Origin: Corynebacterium deserti GIMN1.010
GTDB lineage: Bacteria; Actinomycetota; Actinomycetes; Mycobacteriales; Mycobacteriaceae
DNA length: 64,000 nt
Assembly (NCBI RefSeq): GCF_001277995.1
Contig: NZ_CP009220.1
Span: 1,240,001 to 1,304,000 of the forward strand
Reading direction: 5' to 3'
The notes under the pieces are model-generated. The model was not told where the DNA came from and did no database searches. It saw nothing but the letters and a program-made list of their open reading frames with translations. Of this stretch, positions 1-8,990 are shown one piece after another (position 1 is the first letter of the stretch; every line of letters starts with the position of its first letter). The translations under genes and the position numbers were made by a program.

Positions 1-790
1 AGCGCTGCTGCACGAGGTTATCGCAGGTTATGACTCCTTTGATGCAACTTCCGTAAACCGTCCCGTTGCACCTGTTGTTGCCGCTGCGCGCGAAGGTGCT
101 AACGGTGATCTCAAGGGCGTGAAGGTTGGTGTGGTCAAGCAGTTTGACCGCGAAGGCTACCAGCCTGGCGTACTTGAGGCATTCCACGCATCTGTGGAGC
201 AGTTGCGTTCCCAGGGTGCGGAGATCGTTGAGGTTGATTGCCCTCACTTCGACGATGCGCTTTCGGCCTACTATCTCATCCTTCCTTGTGAAGTATCGTC
301 GAACCTCGCGCGTTTCGACGGCATGCGTTATGGTCTTCGCGCAGGTGATGACGGAACCCGTTCCGCCGACGAGGTTATGGCCTACACCCGTGCTCAGGGC
401 TTCGGTCCTGAGGTGAAGCGCCGAATTATCCTTGGTACCTACGCGTTGTCTGTCGGCTACTACGACGCATACTACCTGCAGGCGCAGCGTGTGCGTACTC
501 TCATCGCACAGGACTTTGCCAAGGCATATGAGAAGGTTGACATCCTGGTATCCCCAACCACCCCAACCACTGCGTTCAAGCTGGGGGAGAAGGTTACCGA
601 TCCACTTGAGATGTACAACTTCGACCTGTGCACCCTGCCACTGAACCTGGCAGGTCTTGCAGGTATGTCCTTGCCTGCAGGTCTGGCATCTGACTCCGGT
701 CTGCCCGTTGGCCTGCAGCTGATGGCTCCTGCATTCCAGGACGATCGTCTCTACCGAGTTGGCGCAGCTTTTGAGGCTGGCCGCAAGTAG
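1..790 (+). CDS. gatA: Asp-tRNA(Asn)/Glu-tRNA(Gln) amidotransferase subunit A, 3' part
   Basis: The gene enters from the left edge and reads in the frame that begins at base 2. GatA is the amidase subunit of GatCAB, which releases ammonia from glutamine and passes it to GatB to make Gln-tRNA(Gln) (and/or Asn-tRNA(Asn)). The visible ~262 residues are the C-terminal part of the amidase fold, with the typical end [22 protein letters not shown]. The Lys-Ser-Ser catalytic residues lie upstream, outside the window. The partner subunit gene gatB is at 11509, unusually separated by the siderophore, pfkA and ribose genes. A rho-independent terminator follows. Confidence 0.95.
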   Translation, partial: ALLHEVIAGYDSFDATSVNRPVAPVVAAAREGANGDLKGVKVGVVKQFDREGYQPGVLEAFHASVEQLRSQGAEIVEVDCPHFDDALSAYYLILPCEVSSNLARFDGMRYGLRAGDDGTRSADEVMAYTRAQGFGPEVKRRIILGTYALSVGYYDAYYLQAQRVRTLIAQDFAKAYEKVDILVSPTTPTTAFKLGEKVTDPLEMYNFDLCTLPLNLAGLAGMSLPAGLASDSGLPVGLQLMAPAFQDDRLYRVGAAFEAGRK

Positions 791-811
791 AGCCAACTGT
801 TTCTGAAAGCT

Positions 812-857
812 AAAACCCAGTTCCTGCCGAGTGGTGGGGCTGGGTTTAGGCGTTTTT
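812..857 (+). terminator. Terminator after gatA
   Basis: The arms AAACCCAG (813-820) and CTGGGTTT (840-847) form an 8-bp stem and are followed by a T-rich tail ending in five T. Confidence 0.8.
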
Positions 858-902
858 GTTGGCCATTGTGGAGTCGATGCTTATGCTGGCGCGCGGAGTT
901 TG

Positions 903-926
903 TTAGGCTGACCTAGGTAAGGCTAA
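903..926 (+). promoter_or_regulatory. DtxR-like iron box upstream of the siderophore-interacting gene
   Basis: The 24-bp imperfect dyad begins TTAGGCTGACCTAGG and ends AGGCTAA, centred on ACCTAGGT. It resembles the corynebacterial DtxR consensus (TTAGGTTAGSCTAACCTAA) but matches only about 11 of 19 positions in the best register. Its place, about 40 bp before the start of an iron-siderophore reductase gene, fits iron repression. The site is inferred. Confidence 0.5.
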
Positions 927-967
927 AGATATATCGATATCAGTCAGAATGTAGGAGCCCACAGCAC

Positions 968-1840
968 ATGGCCAACCCGCAAACTACCCCAGGACCGCAA
1001 GGATCGGGGCGTCGAAAAGCAATGAAGGCAAAGACCGCAACCGTGACCGGAAAACAGCGCATTTCCCCCGATCTAATTCGATTGAGCTTTTCCTGCCCCG
1101 AGATTATCGGCGCTGACCTGCCGTTTAGTGATCACTACATCAAGCTTCTCTTCGTCCCAGAAGGTGCGGACTATGCGTGGCCGTTCGACCTCGCTGAGAT
1201 TACAGCCAGCAAGCCGCGCGAGCTTCAACCTGTGCGCCGCACCTACACCTTGCGCACTGTCGACACCGAGGCTGGCACGTTTGACGTGGACTTTGTCGCC
1301 CACGGCGATGAGGGACTGGCCGGTCCATGGGCGCAGAGCGCAGACGCTGGCGACGTCATCGGCTTCGGCGGGCCCGGCGGTGCGTGGAAGCCGGAGGCGG
1401 ACTATGAACACTTCGTTCTCGCCGGCGATGAGGCCGCAGCCCCCGCAATCTTCGCCGCCCTTGAACAGCTGCCCGCCGGCACCACCGCCACCGCATTCGT
1501 TGAAATCGCCACGCTTGACGCCACCTTCGCCACCCCCACAGGCGAGGGCATCGACGTGGTCTGGGTGTCCCGGGACGGCGCCACACATGGCACCAAGCTT
1601 ATCGACGCGCTCCGCCAGTCCGGTTACCCCACCAAGAAAACCTCCTGGTTTGTTCACGGCGTGGCAGAAATGGTCAAGGAAACAAGAAAATTCCTCTTCG
1701 TTGAGGGTGGCGTCTCAAAAGAAGACGCCTCCATCTCTGGATACTGGCGACTCGGCATGACCGAGGATCAGTGGCAGCAATCCAAAATGGAATTCAATGC
1801 CCAAAACGAAAAGGAAGAACAAGCGCTCGCTGGGCAGTAA
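968..1840 (+). CDS. Siderophore-interacting protein (ViuB/SIP family FAD reductase)
   Basis: 290 residues. The N-terminal half is the FAD-binding barrel of the SIP family (RRTYTLR near residue 98, then FDVDFVAHGDEGLAGPWA). The C-terminal half is the NAD(P)H-binding SIP domain (HFVLAGDEAAAPAI, then FVHGVAEMVKETRKFL). Such cytoplasmic enzymes reduce ferric siderophores to release Fe2+. The start is chosen for AGGAG at 953-957, 10 nt before the ATG; an in-frame ATG at 1022 has no good ribosome site. The DtxR-like box at 903 suggests induction under iron starvation. No siderophore ABC genes are adjacent; the nearest relic is the broken binding-protein gene near 9.7 kb. Confidence 0.88.
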   Translation: MANPQTTPGPQGSGRRKAMKAKTATVTGKQRISPDLIRLSFSCPEIIGADLPFSDHYIKLLFVPEGADYAWPFDLAEITASKPRELQPVRRTYTLRTVDTEAGTFDVDFVAHGDEGLAGPWAQSADAGDVIGFGGPGGAWKPEADYEHFVLAGDEAAAPAIFAALEQLPAGTTATAFVEIATLDATFATPTGEGIDVVWVSRDGATHGTKLIDALRQSGYPTKKTSWFVHGVAEMVKETRKFLFVEGGVSKEDASISGYWRLGMTEDQWQQSKMEFNAQNEKEEQALAGQ

Positions 1841-1871
1841 GTTTACTGGGAGCTTTTATTGGGACGTCTTT

Positions 1872-2186
1872 TTACTGGGAGTCGGAGACCACGTAAGCCA
1901 GTGCTGCAGCGCCCGCGCTGACGGCGATGACAGATGGCCACGCGCCGATCTTCTTAGCCAAGGGGTGGGAAAGTCCAAACGCTCCCACGTATGCCGCCAA
2001 CAAACCAGCAGTCACTGCTGGTCCTTTCTTTTCATTCCAGCTGCGCGCTGCCAGGTAGCCGGACGCTGCCAGTGGGATGGTGCCCAGTGGACGAATTCCA
2101 GATTCACGAGCAGTGAGCCAACCACCAATCAACCCTGCCGCCACGACGGTCGCAGTGCTGACATTTGACGCCTTATTCAGTTTCAT
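1872..2186 (-). CDS. Small membrane protein, unknown function
   Basis: About 104 residues with three or four short hydrophobic stretches (TATVVAAGLIGGWL, GTIPLAASGYLAA, PAVTAGLLAAYVGAFGL, SVIAVSAGAAALAYVV), so it is probably an integral membrane protein of the cell envelope. The ATG at 2186 is preferred because AGGAAA lies 6-8 nt upstream; the frame stays open to a GTG at 2204 with no ribosome site. It converges with the siderophore-interacting gene and no terminator is obvious in the 31 bp between them. I do not recognise a family. Confidence 0.65.
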   Translation of the reverse strand: MKLNKASNVSTATVVAAGLIGGWLTARESGIRPLGTIPLAASGYLAARSWNEKKGPAVTAGLLAAYVGAFGLSHPLAKKIGAWPSVIAVSAGAAALAYVVSDSQ

Positions 2187-2498
2187 ATCCATTTTCCTAT
2201 TCACGGTTTGCCAGTTTAGATCGACTCCGTCCGCGATGGTGGAGGGGCTGATTCATTGTGGTCCCAGCTTGACTGAAACCTGCCCGAGCAAAAATGTGCA
2301 CAACACCACATGCCCGCACGGGCAAGTCAGCGACCGTGCTAAAACCGCAGGTTGACGACCTAAAAGTGGTGGTCCAATGTATTCTTTGAAGACAAAACCT
2401 TCGATGGGGTGGATGTTGGGTAGTTTTTGTCAGTCTTTGACAGTGTTTGTCGGTGATTGTTCCGGCGGGGGAGTTGTGATCGGTTTAATATGGAAGAC

Positions 2499-3530
2499 AT
2501 GCGAATTGCTACTCTCACGTCAGGCGGCGACTGCCCCGGCCTAAACGCTGTTATCCGAGGAATTGTCCGCACAGCTAGCAACGAATTTGGTTCCACCGTC
2601 GTGGGTTATCAGGATGGTTGGGAGGGGTTGCTCGCTGATCGTCGCGTCCAGTTGTATGACGACGAAGACATCGACCGCATCCTCCTTCGTGGCGGCACCA
2701 TCTTGGGTACCGGACGTCTGCACCCCGATAAGTTCAAGGCAGGACTTGACCAAGTCAAGGCAAACCTTGAAGATGCTGGTATTGACGCCCTCATCCCAAT
2801 CGGAGGCGAAGGCACCCTGAAGGGCGCTAAATGGCTCTCCGACAACGGCATCCCCGTCGTAGGCGTTCCGAAGACCATTGACAATGACGTCAACGGCACC
2901 GACTTCACCTTCGGTTTTGATACCGCAGTCGCCGTTGCCACCGATGCTGTTGATCGCCTGCACACCACCGCAGAATCCCACAATCGCGTGATGATCGTTG
3001 AGGTCATGGGTCGCCACGTCGGTTGGATCGCCCTCCACGCCGGAATGGCTGGTGGCGCCCACTACACCGTTATCCCAGAAGTTCCTTTCGACATCGCAGA
3101 GATCTGCAAGGCCATGGAACGTCGCTTCCAGATGGGGGAAAAGTACGGCATTATCGTCGTTGCGGAAGGCGCCCTCCCTCGGGAAGGCACCATGGAGCTG
3201 CGCGAAGGCCACGTTGACCAATTCGGCCATAAGACCTTTACCGGCATCGGACAGCAGATCGCTGATGAAATCCACGCACGCCTTGGACACGATGTTCGCA
3301 CCACCGTCCTGGGTCACATCCAGCGTGGTGGCACCCCAACTGCGTTCGACCGCGTTTTGGCTACCCGCTATGGTGTCCGCGCAGCTCGTGCGTGCCACGA
3401 AGGAAACTTTGACAAGGTCGTTGCCCTCAAGGGCGAAAGCATTAAGATGATCTCCTTCGAAGAAGCCGTGGGCACACTTAAGGAAGTCCCCATGGAGCGC
3501 TGGGTTACCGCGCAGGCAATGTTTGGTTAA
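2499..3530 (+). CDS. pfkA: ATP-dependent 6-phosphofructokinase
   Basis: 343 residues, the usual length of the actinobacterial enzyme. It phosphorylates fructose 6-phosphate to the 1,6-bisphosphate in glycolysis. Motifs seen: GGDCPGLN at the N-terminus (nucleotide loop), GGEGT (glycine at the position that separates ATP-type from PPi-type enzymes), KTIDND with the catalytic Asp, and MGRHVGW and GHIQRGG at the sugar site. Homology starts exactly at [19 protein letters not shown] -10-like box at 2484-2491 would put the transcript start at or next to the ATG at 2499, so the message may be leaderless; an in-frame ATG at 2490 overlaps that box. The 294 bp upstream (2205-2498) show only a short CCCG/CGGG dyad. 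Confidence 0.96.
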   Translation: MRIATLTSGGDCPGLNAVIRGIVRTASNEFGSTVVGYQDGWEGLLADRRVQLYDDEDIDRILLRGGTILGTGRLHPDKFKAGLDQVKANLEDAGIDALIPIGGEGTLKGAKWLSDNGIPVVGVPKTIDNDVNGTDFTFGFDTAVAVATDAVDRLHTTAESHNRVMIVEVMGRHVGWIALHAGMAGGAHYTVIPEVPFDIAEICKAMERRFQMGEKYGIIVVAEGALPREGTMELREGHVDQFGHKTFTGIGQQIADEIHARLGHDVRTTVLGHIQRGGTPTAFDRVLATRYGVRAARACHEGNFDKVVALKGESIKMISFEEAVGTLKEVPMERWVTAQAMFG

Positions 3531-3618
3531 GTAGTTTCAAGGCTATAGCGTTCTTTGGGCGACTTTTTGCGGCTGTTGAGTCGCGGAACGCCCGCTGAAA
3601 TGCTTGCTGAAATTTCAA

Positions 3619-3658
3619 GCCGGTCCTCCCTCAAGTGTGAGGGGAGGGCCGGTTTTTT
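3619..3658 (+). terminator. Terminator after pfkA
   Basis: A GC-rich stem GCCGGTCCTCCC / GGGAGGGCCGG with a short loop is followed by TTTTTT. Confidence 0.9.
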
Positions 3659-3732
3659 GTCGCCCTATAGGCACTGAAATTGAGGAAAAAGTGTCCCAAG
3701 TCAAACTGTATGCAAACTGTGACCTGCAAGTC

Positions 3733-3792
3733 TTGACTTAAAAGGAGCCTTAGGGCTAGATTCATTCTAAATACGATGCAATCGATTGCATC
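3733..3792 (+). promoter_or_regulatory. rbs operon promoter with perfect palindromic operator
   Basis: The promoter is TTGACT (3733-3738), 18 bp, TAGATT (3757-3762). Just downstream, at 3775-3792, lies the perfect 18-bp palindrome GATGCAATCGATTGCATC with the central CG typical of LacI-family operators. The position over the start of transcription fits repression by RbsR, encoded 50 bp further on. Confidence 0.8.
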
Positions 3793-3841
3793 AAGTTCTT
3801 TATCCCAATTTAGGGGTACTTTTCAGAAAGGTGGTGATGAG

Positions 3842-4924
3842 ATGGCTTTCGAAACCCCGGCGACCAAGAAACGGGCAACCACGCTCAAAGACATTGCATT
3901 GCAAACGCAACTGTCCGTGAGCACGGTGTCGAGGGCGCTGGCCAACAATGCAAGCATTCCTGAATCCACGCGAGCACGGGTGATTGAAGCAGCTGCCCAA
4001 CTCAACTACCGGCCTAATGCTCAGGCGAGGGCACTGCGGAAATCCAGGACCGACACCATCGGTGTCATCATTCCCAACATTGAAAACCCCTACTTCTCCT
4101 CACTTGCCGCCTCCATCCAAAAGGCAGCACGTGAAGCCGGGGTATCCACCATCTTGTCTAACTCCGAGGAAAACCCAGAACTACTGGGTCAGACGTTGGC
4201 AATCATGGACGATCAACGCTTGGACGGCATCATCGTTGTTCCCCACATCCAATCCGAGGATCAAGTCATTGACCTCGTCAACAGGGGAGTACCTGTGGTG
4301 CTGGCGGACCGCAGTTTTGCGGACTCCAATATTCCATCAGTGACCTCGGATCCAGTTCCAGGTATGACGCAGGCCGTCGACTTGCTCACTGCAGCCGATG
4401 TCCAGTTGGGATACCTCGCCGGACCGCAAGATACCTCCACTGGCCAGCTGCGTCTCAACACTTTTGAAAAGTTGTGTGTTGATCGTGGCATCGTTGGCGC
4501 TTCTGTTTACTACGGCGGCTATCGGCAGGAATCAGGCTACGACGGCGTAAAAGTCCTCCTTGACCAGGGAGCAAACGCCATCATCGCTGGTGACTCCATG
4601 ATGACCATCGGTGCATTGCTCGCGATTCATGAAACGGATTTGAAGATTGGCACGGATGTCCAGCTCATCGGCTTTGACAACAATCCAATCTTCAAACTGC
4701 AAAACCCACCATTGAGCATTATTGACCAGCATGTTCAGGAAATGGGCAAGCAAGCGTTCAGTATTTTGCAGCAGCTCATTTCGGGGAAACAAGTTACAGA
4801 GTCGGTGATTATCCCAACAACGTTGAAGATTCACGGCTCGACGGCAGTCTCTCAAAAGGCGGCGGAGAAGGCGGCGGAAATGAATGCAGAAAAGAAGCGG
4901 AAGGGAAAGGCCAAGAATGACTAG
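3842..4924 (+). CDS. rbsR: LacI-family ribose operon repressor
   Basis: 360 residues. The LacI-type helix-turn-helix lies at about residues 14-60 (TTLKDIALQTQLSVSTVSRA), followed by a periplasmic-binding-protein-like effector domain (DTIGVIIPNIENPYFSSL to the C-terminus) and a Lys/Glu-rich tail. The ATG at 3842 is chosen because AAAGGTGG precedes it at normal distance; an open frame reaching back to 3776 runs into the operator. First gene of rbsRACBD, overlapping rbsA by 8 nt. It probably represses the operon and itself through the palindrome at 3775 until ribose (or a ribose derivative) binds. Confidence 0.92.
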   Translation: MAFETPATKKRATTLKDIALQTQLSVSTVSRALANNASIPESTRARVIEAAAQLNYRPNAQARALRKSRTDTIGVIIPNIENPYFSSLAASIQKAAREAGVSTILSNSEENPELLGQTLAIMDDQRLDGIIVVPHIQSEDQVIDLVNRGVPVVLADRSFADSNIPSVTSDPVPGMTQAVDLLTAADVQLGYLAGPQDTSTGQLRLNTFEKLCVDRGIVGASVYYGGYRQESGYDGVKVLLDQGANAIIAGDSMMTIGALLAIHETDLKIGTDVQLIGFDNNPIFKLQNPPLSIIDQHVQEMGKQAFSILQQLISGKQVTESVIIPTTLKIHGSTAVSQKAAEKAAEMNAEKKRKGKAKND

Positions 4925-6488
4925 TCAAATGCAGTCAGTGGACAACCAACCGGCTCCCGTTCTGCAGCTCGACAGAGTGTCAAAGTCTTTTGGGCCTGTC
5001 AATGTAATCAACCAAGTAAGCATTGATGTTCGTCCCGGTCGAGTTCTTGCGCTGCTGGGTGAAAATGGCGCGGGCAAGTCCACGCTCATCAAGATGATGT
5101 CCGGTGTGTACCAGCCGGATGGCGGGCAGATCCTTGTCGACGGTAAGCCCACCGAACTTCCAGATACCAAGGCTGCAGAAGCTCTCGGCATCGCCACCAT
5201 TCACCAGGAACTCAATTTGGTGCCAACCATGACCGTGGCGGAAAACGTCATGCTGGGTCGCACCCCACGCAAGTTCGGCATGGTCAACTTCAAGCACCTG
5301 CGCAGGCAAGCACAGGCTGCACTGGACTTGATCGGCGTGGATGTTGATCTCAACGCTGAGGTCGGAAGCTTGGGCATCGCCCGCCAGCAAATGGTGGAAA
5401 TCGCCAAGGCATTGTCCATGAACGCCCGCATCTTGATCCTGGATGAGCCAACCGCAGCTCTGACCGGTAGGGAAGTGGACCAACTGTTCAAAGTGGTTGA
5501 TGAGCTCAAGGCCAAAGGCGTGGCCATGGTGTTTATCTCCCACCACTTGGATGAGATTGCACGCATCGGAAACACCGTATCTGTACTGCGTGATGGCCAG
5601 TTCATAGCTGAGCTACCCGCCAACACCGATGAGGATGAGCTTGTTCGCCTCATGGTCGGGCGCAGCATTGAAAACCAGTATCCACGTGAGATACCAGAGC
5701 TGGGCAAACCTTTGCTTGAGGTGAAAAACTTAAGCGCTGCCGGACGTTTCAGCAACGTCTCACTCACTGTGCGCGCAGGCGAAGTTGTGGGATTAGCCGG
5801 GCTGGTTGGCGCAGGTCGCACGGAGGTGGTGCGCTCTATCGCAGGCGTCGACCGCGTTGATTCTGGCGAAGTCATCGTCGCAGGCAAAAAGCTCCGCGGT
5901 GGCGATATTTCCGAAGCCATCAAAAACGGTATCGGTCACATTCCAGAGGATCGCAAAGCGCAAGGCCTCGTCCTCGGCTCTTCAGTTGAAGACAACCTGG
6001 GCCTAGCAACCCTGGCGTCGACAGCAAAAGCCGGCCTGGTTGACCGCAAAGGTCAGCACGAGCGCGCAGCTGATGTCGCCAAAAAGCTGCGCATCCGCAT
6101 GGCCAACATCAAACAACCCATCAAAGACTTGTCGGGCGGCAACCAGCAAAAAGCCGTCTTTGGCCGCTGGGTGCTTGCGGGCTCCAACGTTTTGCTTCTC
6201 GACGAACCGACCCGCGGCGTCGACGTCGGCGCCAAAGTCGAGATCTACAACATCATCAATGAAATAACCGCCCGAGGCGGCGCTGTGCTCATGGTGTCCT
6301 CAGAACTACCCGAAGTCCTGGGCATGGCCGATCGCATTTTGGTCATGTCCGGTGGCCGAATCGCAGGCGAGCTCCCTTCAGAGGGAACAACCCAAGACGA
6401 TGTCATGGCACTAGCGGTGTCGCAGGTGGAAGACTCCATCACCGCTGAAGCAGCTGCAGAAATCGACTCCATGAAGGAGGACCAGTGA
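4917..6488 (+). CDS. rbsA: Ribose ABC transporter ATP-binding protein
   Basis: 523 residues made of two fused ABC domains, as in RbsA/XylG/MglA. The N-terminal domain has an intact Walker A (GENGAGKST) and Walker B (ILILDEPTAAL). The C-terminal domain has a degenerate Walker A (GLVGAGRTE) but a good signature (LSGGNQQKAV) and Walker B (VLLLDEPTRGVD), the family's usual asymmetry. The ATG at 4917 lies inside the end of rbsR, behind AAGGGAAAGG, suggesting translational coupling. It powers RbsC at the inner face of the membrane. Confidence 0.95.
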   Translation: MTSQMQSVDNQPAPVLQLDRVSKSFGPVNVINQVSIDVRPGRVLALLGENGAGKSTLIKMMSGVYQPDGGQILVDGKPTELPDTKAAEALGIATIHQELNLVPTMTVAENVMLGRTPRKFGMVNFKHLRRQAQAALDLIGVDVDLNAEVGSLGIARQQMVEIAKALSMNARILILDEPTAALTGREVDQLFKVVDELKAKGVAMVFISHHLDEIARIGNTVSVLRDGQFIAELPANTDEDELVRLMVGRSIENQYPREIPELGKPLLEVKNLSAAGRFSNVSLTVRAGEVVGLAGLVGAGRTEVVRSIAGVDRVDSGEVIVAGKKLRGGDISEAIKNGIGHIPEDRKAQGLVLGSSVEDNLGLATLASTAKAGLVDRKGQHERAADVAKKLRIRMANIKQPIKDLSGGNQQKAVFGRWVLAGSNVLLLDEPTRGVDVGAKVEIYNIINEITARGGAVLMVSSELPEVLGMADRILVMSGGRIAGELPSEGTTQDDVMALAVSQVEDSITAEAAAEIDSMKEDQ

Positions 6489-7459
6489 GCACCGCAACAG
6501 TGACTCCAAAGAAACAAACAACCGCATCAAAAATCGGCCATTGGATGCTCGACAATGGTGCGCTCGTTGGCCTCATCGTCTTGTGCGTGGGCCTGTTCAT
6601 CGCGACACCACACTTCCTGACCGTGCCCAACCTCATCAACATCGGCATCCAGTCTGCAACTGTGGCCATCCTGGCGTTCGGCATGACCTTCGTCATTGTC
6701 ACCGCGGGTATCGATCTTTCCGTCGGCTCCGTTGCCGCCTTGGGTGCAATGACCTCGGCGTACTTCTTCGCTGAAGTTGGACTACCAGGCTGGATCACCC
6801 TCATCATCGGCCTGCTCATTGGCTTGCTGGCGGGTGCGATCTCTGGTCTGTCCATTGCCTATGGCAAGCTGCCGGCCTTCATTGCAACTTTGGCCATGAT
6901 GTCGATCGCCCGAGGCATTACCTTGGTGATCTCCCAAGGCTCACCAATTCCTAGTGCTCCAGCTGTCAATGCTCTCGGTCGCACCTACTTCGGTATCCCA
7001 ATGCCGATCGTCATGATGGCGCTGGCTGGCATCGTGTGTTGGTTCATTTTGAGCCGCACAGTGCTGGGCCGTTCCATGTACGCCATCGGCGGAAACATGG
7101 AGGCAGCGCGCCTGTCCGGTCTGCCAGTGAAGAAGATCCTCGTCATGGTGTACGCACTTGCTGGCGTCTATGCAGCGCTGGCTGGCCTGGTGATGACGGG
7201 TCGACTGTCGTCTGCACAGCCTCAAGCTGGCGTTGGCTATGAACTCGATGCAATTGCCGCGGTGGTCATCGGCGGTGCCTCATTGGCAGGTGGCACAGGT
7301 AAGGCAACCGGAACACTCATCGGTGCGGTCTTGCTGGCGGTCATCCGCAATGGCTTGAACATCCTCAATGTGTCGTCGTTCTGGCAACAGATCGTTATTG
7401 GCTGTGTCATCGCACTGGCCGTTGGCTTTGACGTCCTGCGAAACAAAACCTCCAAATAA
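6485..7459 (+). CDS. rbsC: Ribose ABC transporter permease
   Basis: 324 residues with 8-10 hydrophobic segments. It carries the BPD_transp_2 family pattern (GIDLSVGSVAALGAM, then AVVIGGASLAGGTG as the EAA-like loop). The GTG start overlaps the rbsA stop (GTGA) behind AAGGAGG, so it is translationally coupled. It forms the membrane channel with RbsA and RbsB. Confidence 0.95.
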   Translation: MSTATVTPKKQTTASKIGHWMLDNGALVGLIVLCVGLFIATPHFLTVPNLINIGIQSATVAILAFGMTFVIVTAGIDLSVGSVAALGAMTSAYFFAEVGLPGWITLIIGLLIGLLAGAISGLSIAYGKLPAFIATLAMMSIARGITLVISQGSPIPSAPAVNALGRTYFGIPMPIVMMALAGIVCWFILSRTVLGRSMYAIGGNMEAARLSGLPVKKILVMVYALAGVYAALAGLVMTGRLSSAQPQAGVGYELDAIAAVVIGGASLAGGTGKATGTLIGAVLLAVIRNGLNILNVSSFWQQIVIGCVIALAVGFDVLRNKTSK

Positions 7460-7497
7460 TCCCGAAAAACCCAATTCCTGAAAGGAACCTGATTTCC

Positions 7498-8442
7498 ATG
7501 AACGCTCGTAAGATCCTTGCTCTGTCCGCATCCGCAGTCCTCGCGCTCAGCTTGACCGCCTGCAATCGCGACTCCTCCGACACCACAGCTGAAGGCGGCG
7601 CCGTCGACGGATCAGTTACCCTGGCACTATCCACCCAGACCAACCCATTCTTCGTCCAGCTCCGCGATGGTGCTCAGGAGAAGGCAGATGAGCTCGGTGT
7701 CACCCTGAACATTCAGGACGCTTCCGACGACGCAGCAACCCAGGCAAACCAGCTCAACAACGCGATCACCACTGGTGCAGGCGTTGTCATCGTCAACCCA
7801 ACCGACTCTGATGCAGTTGTCCCATCTGTGGAAGCGCTCAATCAGGCAGATATTCCAGTCGTCGCAGTTGACCGCTCCGCAAACGGTGGCGAGGTTGCCT
7901 CCTTCGTGGCATCTGACAACGTTGCTGGTGGTGCTCAGGCGGCCGCAGCGCTGGCAGAAGCAATCGGTGGCGAGGGCGACATCATCATGCTGCAGGGAAT
8001 CGCTGGCTCCTCTGCATCTCGTGACCGTGGCCAGGGCTTTGAAGAAGAGATTGCTAAGCACGAGGGGATCAACATCGTCGCAAAGCAAACCGCTAACTTC
8101 GACCGTGCTGAGGGCCTTGACGTTGCCACCAACCTGCTTCAGGCTCACCCTAATGTGAAGGCAATTTTCGCAGAAAATGACGAGATGGCGCTCGGCGCCA
8201 TTGAGGCTCTGGGAAGCCGTGCTGGCACCGATGTGATTGTCGTTGGCTTCGACGGCACCATCGACGGCATCACAGCCGTTGAAGACGGTCGTATGCTGGC
8301 CACCATTGCGCAGCAGCCAGAAGAACTCGGCGCAAAGGCTGTTGAAGAGGCGACGAAGCTTCTCCGTGGCGAAGATGCAGAAACCGAAGTTCCAGTCGAG
8401 GTTGTTACCGTCAAGCTCGACAACGTAGCAGACTACAAGTAG
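7498..8442 (+). CDS. rbsB: Ribose-binding lipoprotein
   Basis: 314 residues. A lipoprotein signal ends in LTAC (Cys22). The mature part is a type-I sugar-binding protein (LALSTQTNPFFVQLRDGAQEKA; AVDRSANGG; VVGFDGTIDG). It is anchored to the outer face of the membrane and delivers ribose to RbsC. AAAGGAA lies upstream of the ATG. Confidence 0.95.
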   Translation: MNARKILALSASAVLALSLTACNRDSSDTTAEGGAVDGSVTLALSTQTNPFFVQLRDGAQEKADELGVTLNIQDASDDAATQANQLNNAITTGAGVVIVNPTDSDAVVPSVEALNQADIPVVAVDRSANGGEVASFVASDNVAGGAQAAAALAEAIGGEGDIIMLQGIAGSSASRDRGQGFEEEIAKHEGINIVAKQTANFDRAEGLDVATNLLQAHPNVKAIFAENDEMALGAIEALGSRAGTDVIVVGFDGTIDGITAVEDGRMLATIAQQPEELGAKAVEEATKLLRGEDAETEVPVEVVTVKLDNVADYK

Positions 8443-8448
8443 GCCACC

Positions 8449-8829
8449 ATGAAAAAGTCCGGGCTGTTAAACCCTGATCTCAACTATGCGATTGCACGCC
8501 TGGGACACACCGACACCTGGGCAGTCGCAGACTGTGGGCTTCCCATTCCAAACCACGTAGAAGTCATTGATTTGGCACTCGTTTTTGGAATTCCCACCTT
8601 TGACGATGTCTTGGACGCCGTTCTCAAAGATGTCGTCGTTGAAGGTGCAGTCATCGCAGACAGAACCCCCAACACCATCGTGGAGAGGTTTTCTAAGCTG
8701 TCCGTACCGACCGACGTCGTCGAGCACGAAGAGCTGAAAAAGCAGATCGCCGACTGTGCGTTTGTGGTCCGAACGGGGGAGACCACCGCGTTTGCAAATG
8801 TGATTTTCAAGGCAGGAGTAGCCTTCTAA
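8449..8829 (+). CDS. rbsD: D-ribose pyranase
   Basis: 126 residues. RbsD interconverts the pyranose and furanose forms of ribose so that ribokinase gets its substrate. The conserved RLGHTD (catalytic His), DCGLPIP and NHVEVIDLAL are all present. It starts 6 nt after the rbsB stop. It closes the operon; a ribokinase gene, often found here in other bacteria, is absent, so phosphorylation must come from elsewhere in the genome. Confidence 0.94.
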   Translation: MKKSGLLNPDLNYAIARLGHTDTWAVADCGLPIPNHVEVIDLALVFGIPTFDDVLDAVLKDVVVEGAVIADRTPNTIVERFSKLSVPTDVVEHEELKKQIADCAFVVRTGETTAFANVIFKAGVAF

Positions 8830-8848
8830 AGCGCCTACTGAAAAGTGT

Positions 8849-8902
8849 GACAAAAACCCGCATCGTTCTCAGTTCAGAGAGTGGTGCGGGTCTTGTCATT
8901 TT
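8849..8902 (+). terminator. Terminator of the rbs operon
   Basis: GACAAAAACCCGCA pairs with TGCGGGTCTTGTC across a ~22-nt loop, followed by ATTTTT. It ends rbsRACBD and separates it from the acetyltransferase gene. Confidence 0.8.
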
Positions 8903-8990
8903 TGCCTCAAAACATCATGAATTTAATACTTCTATGCTCAGCGTTTCGCGAAATTGGGACAAAACACAAATATATGATTATTCTCATCTC

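Noticed and set aside
3718-3733. Possible GlxR (CRP-type) site TGTGACCTGCAAGTCT before rbsR
   Set aside because: Only the left half matches TGTGA; the right half lacks CACA.
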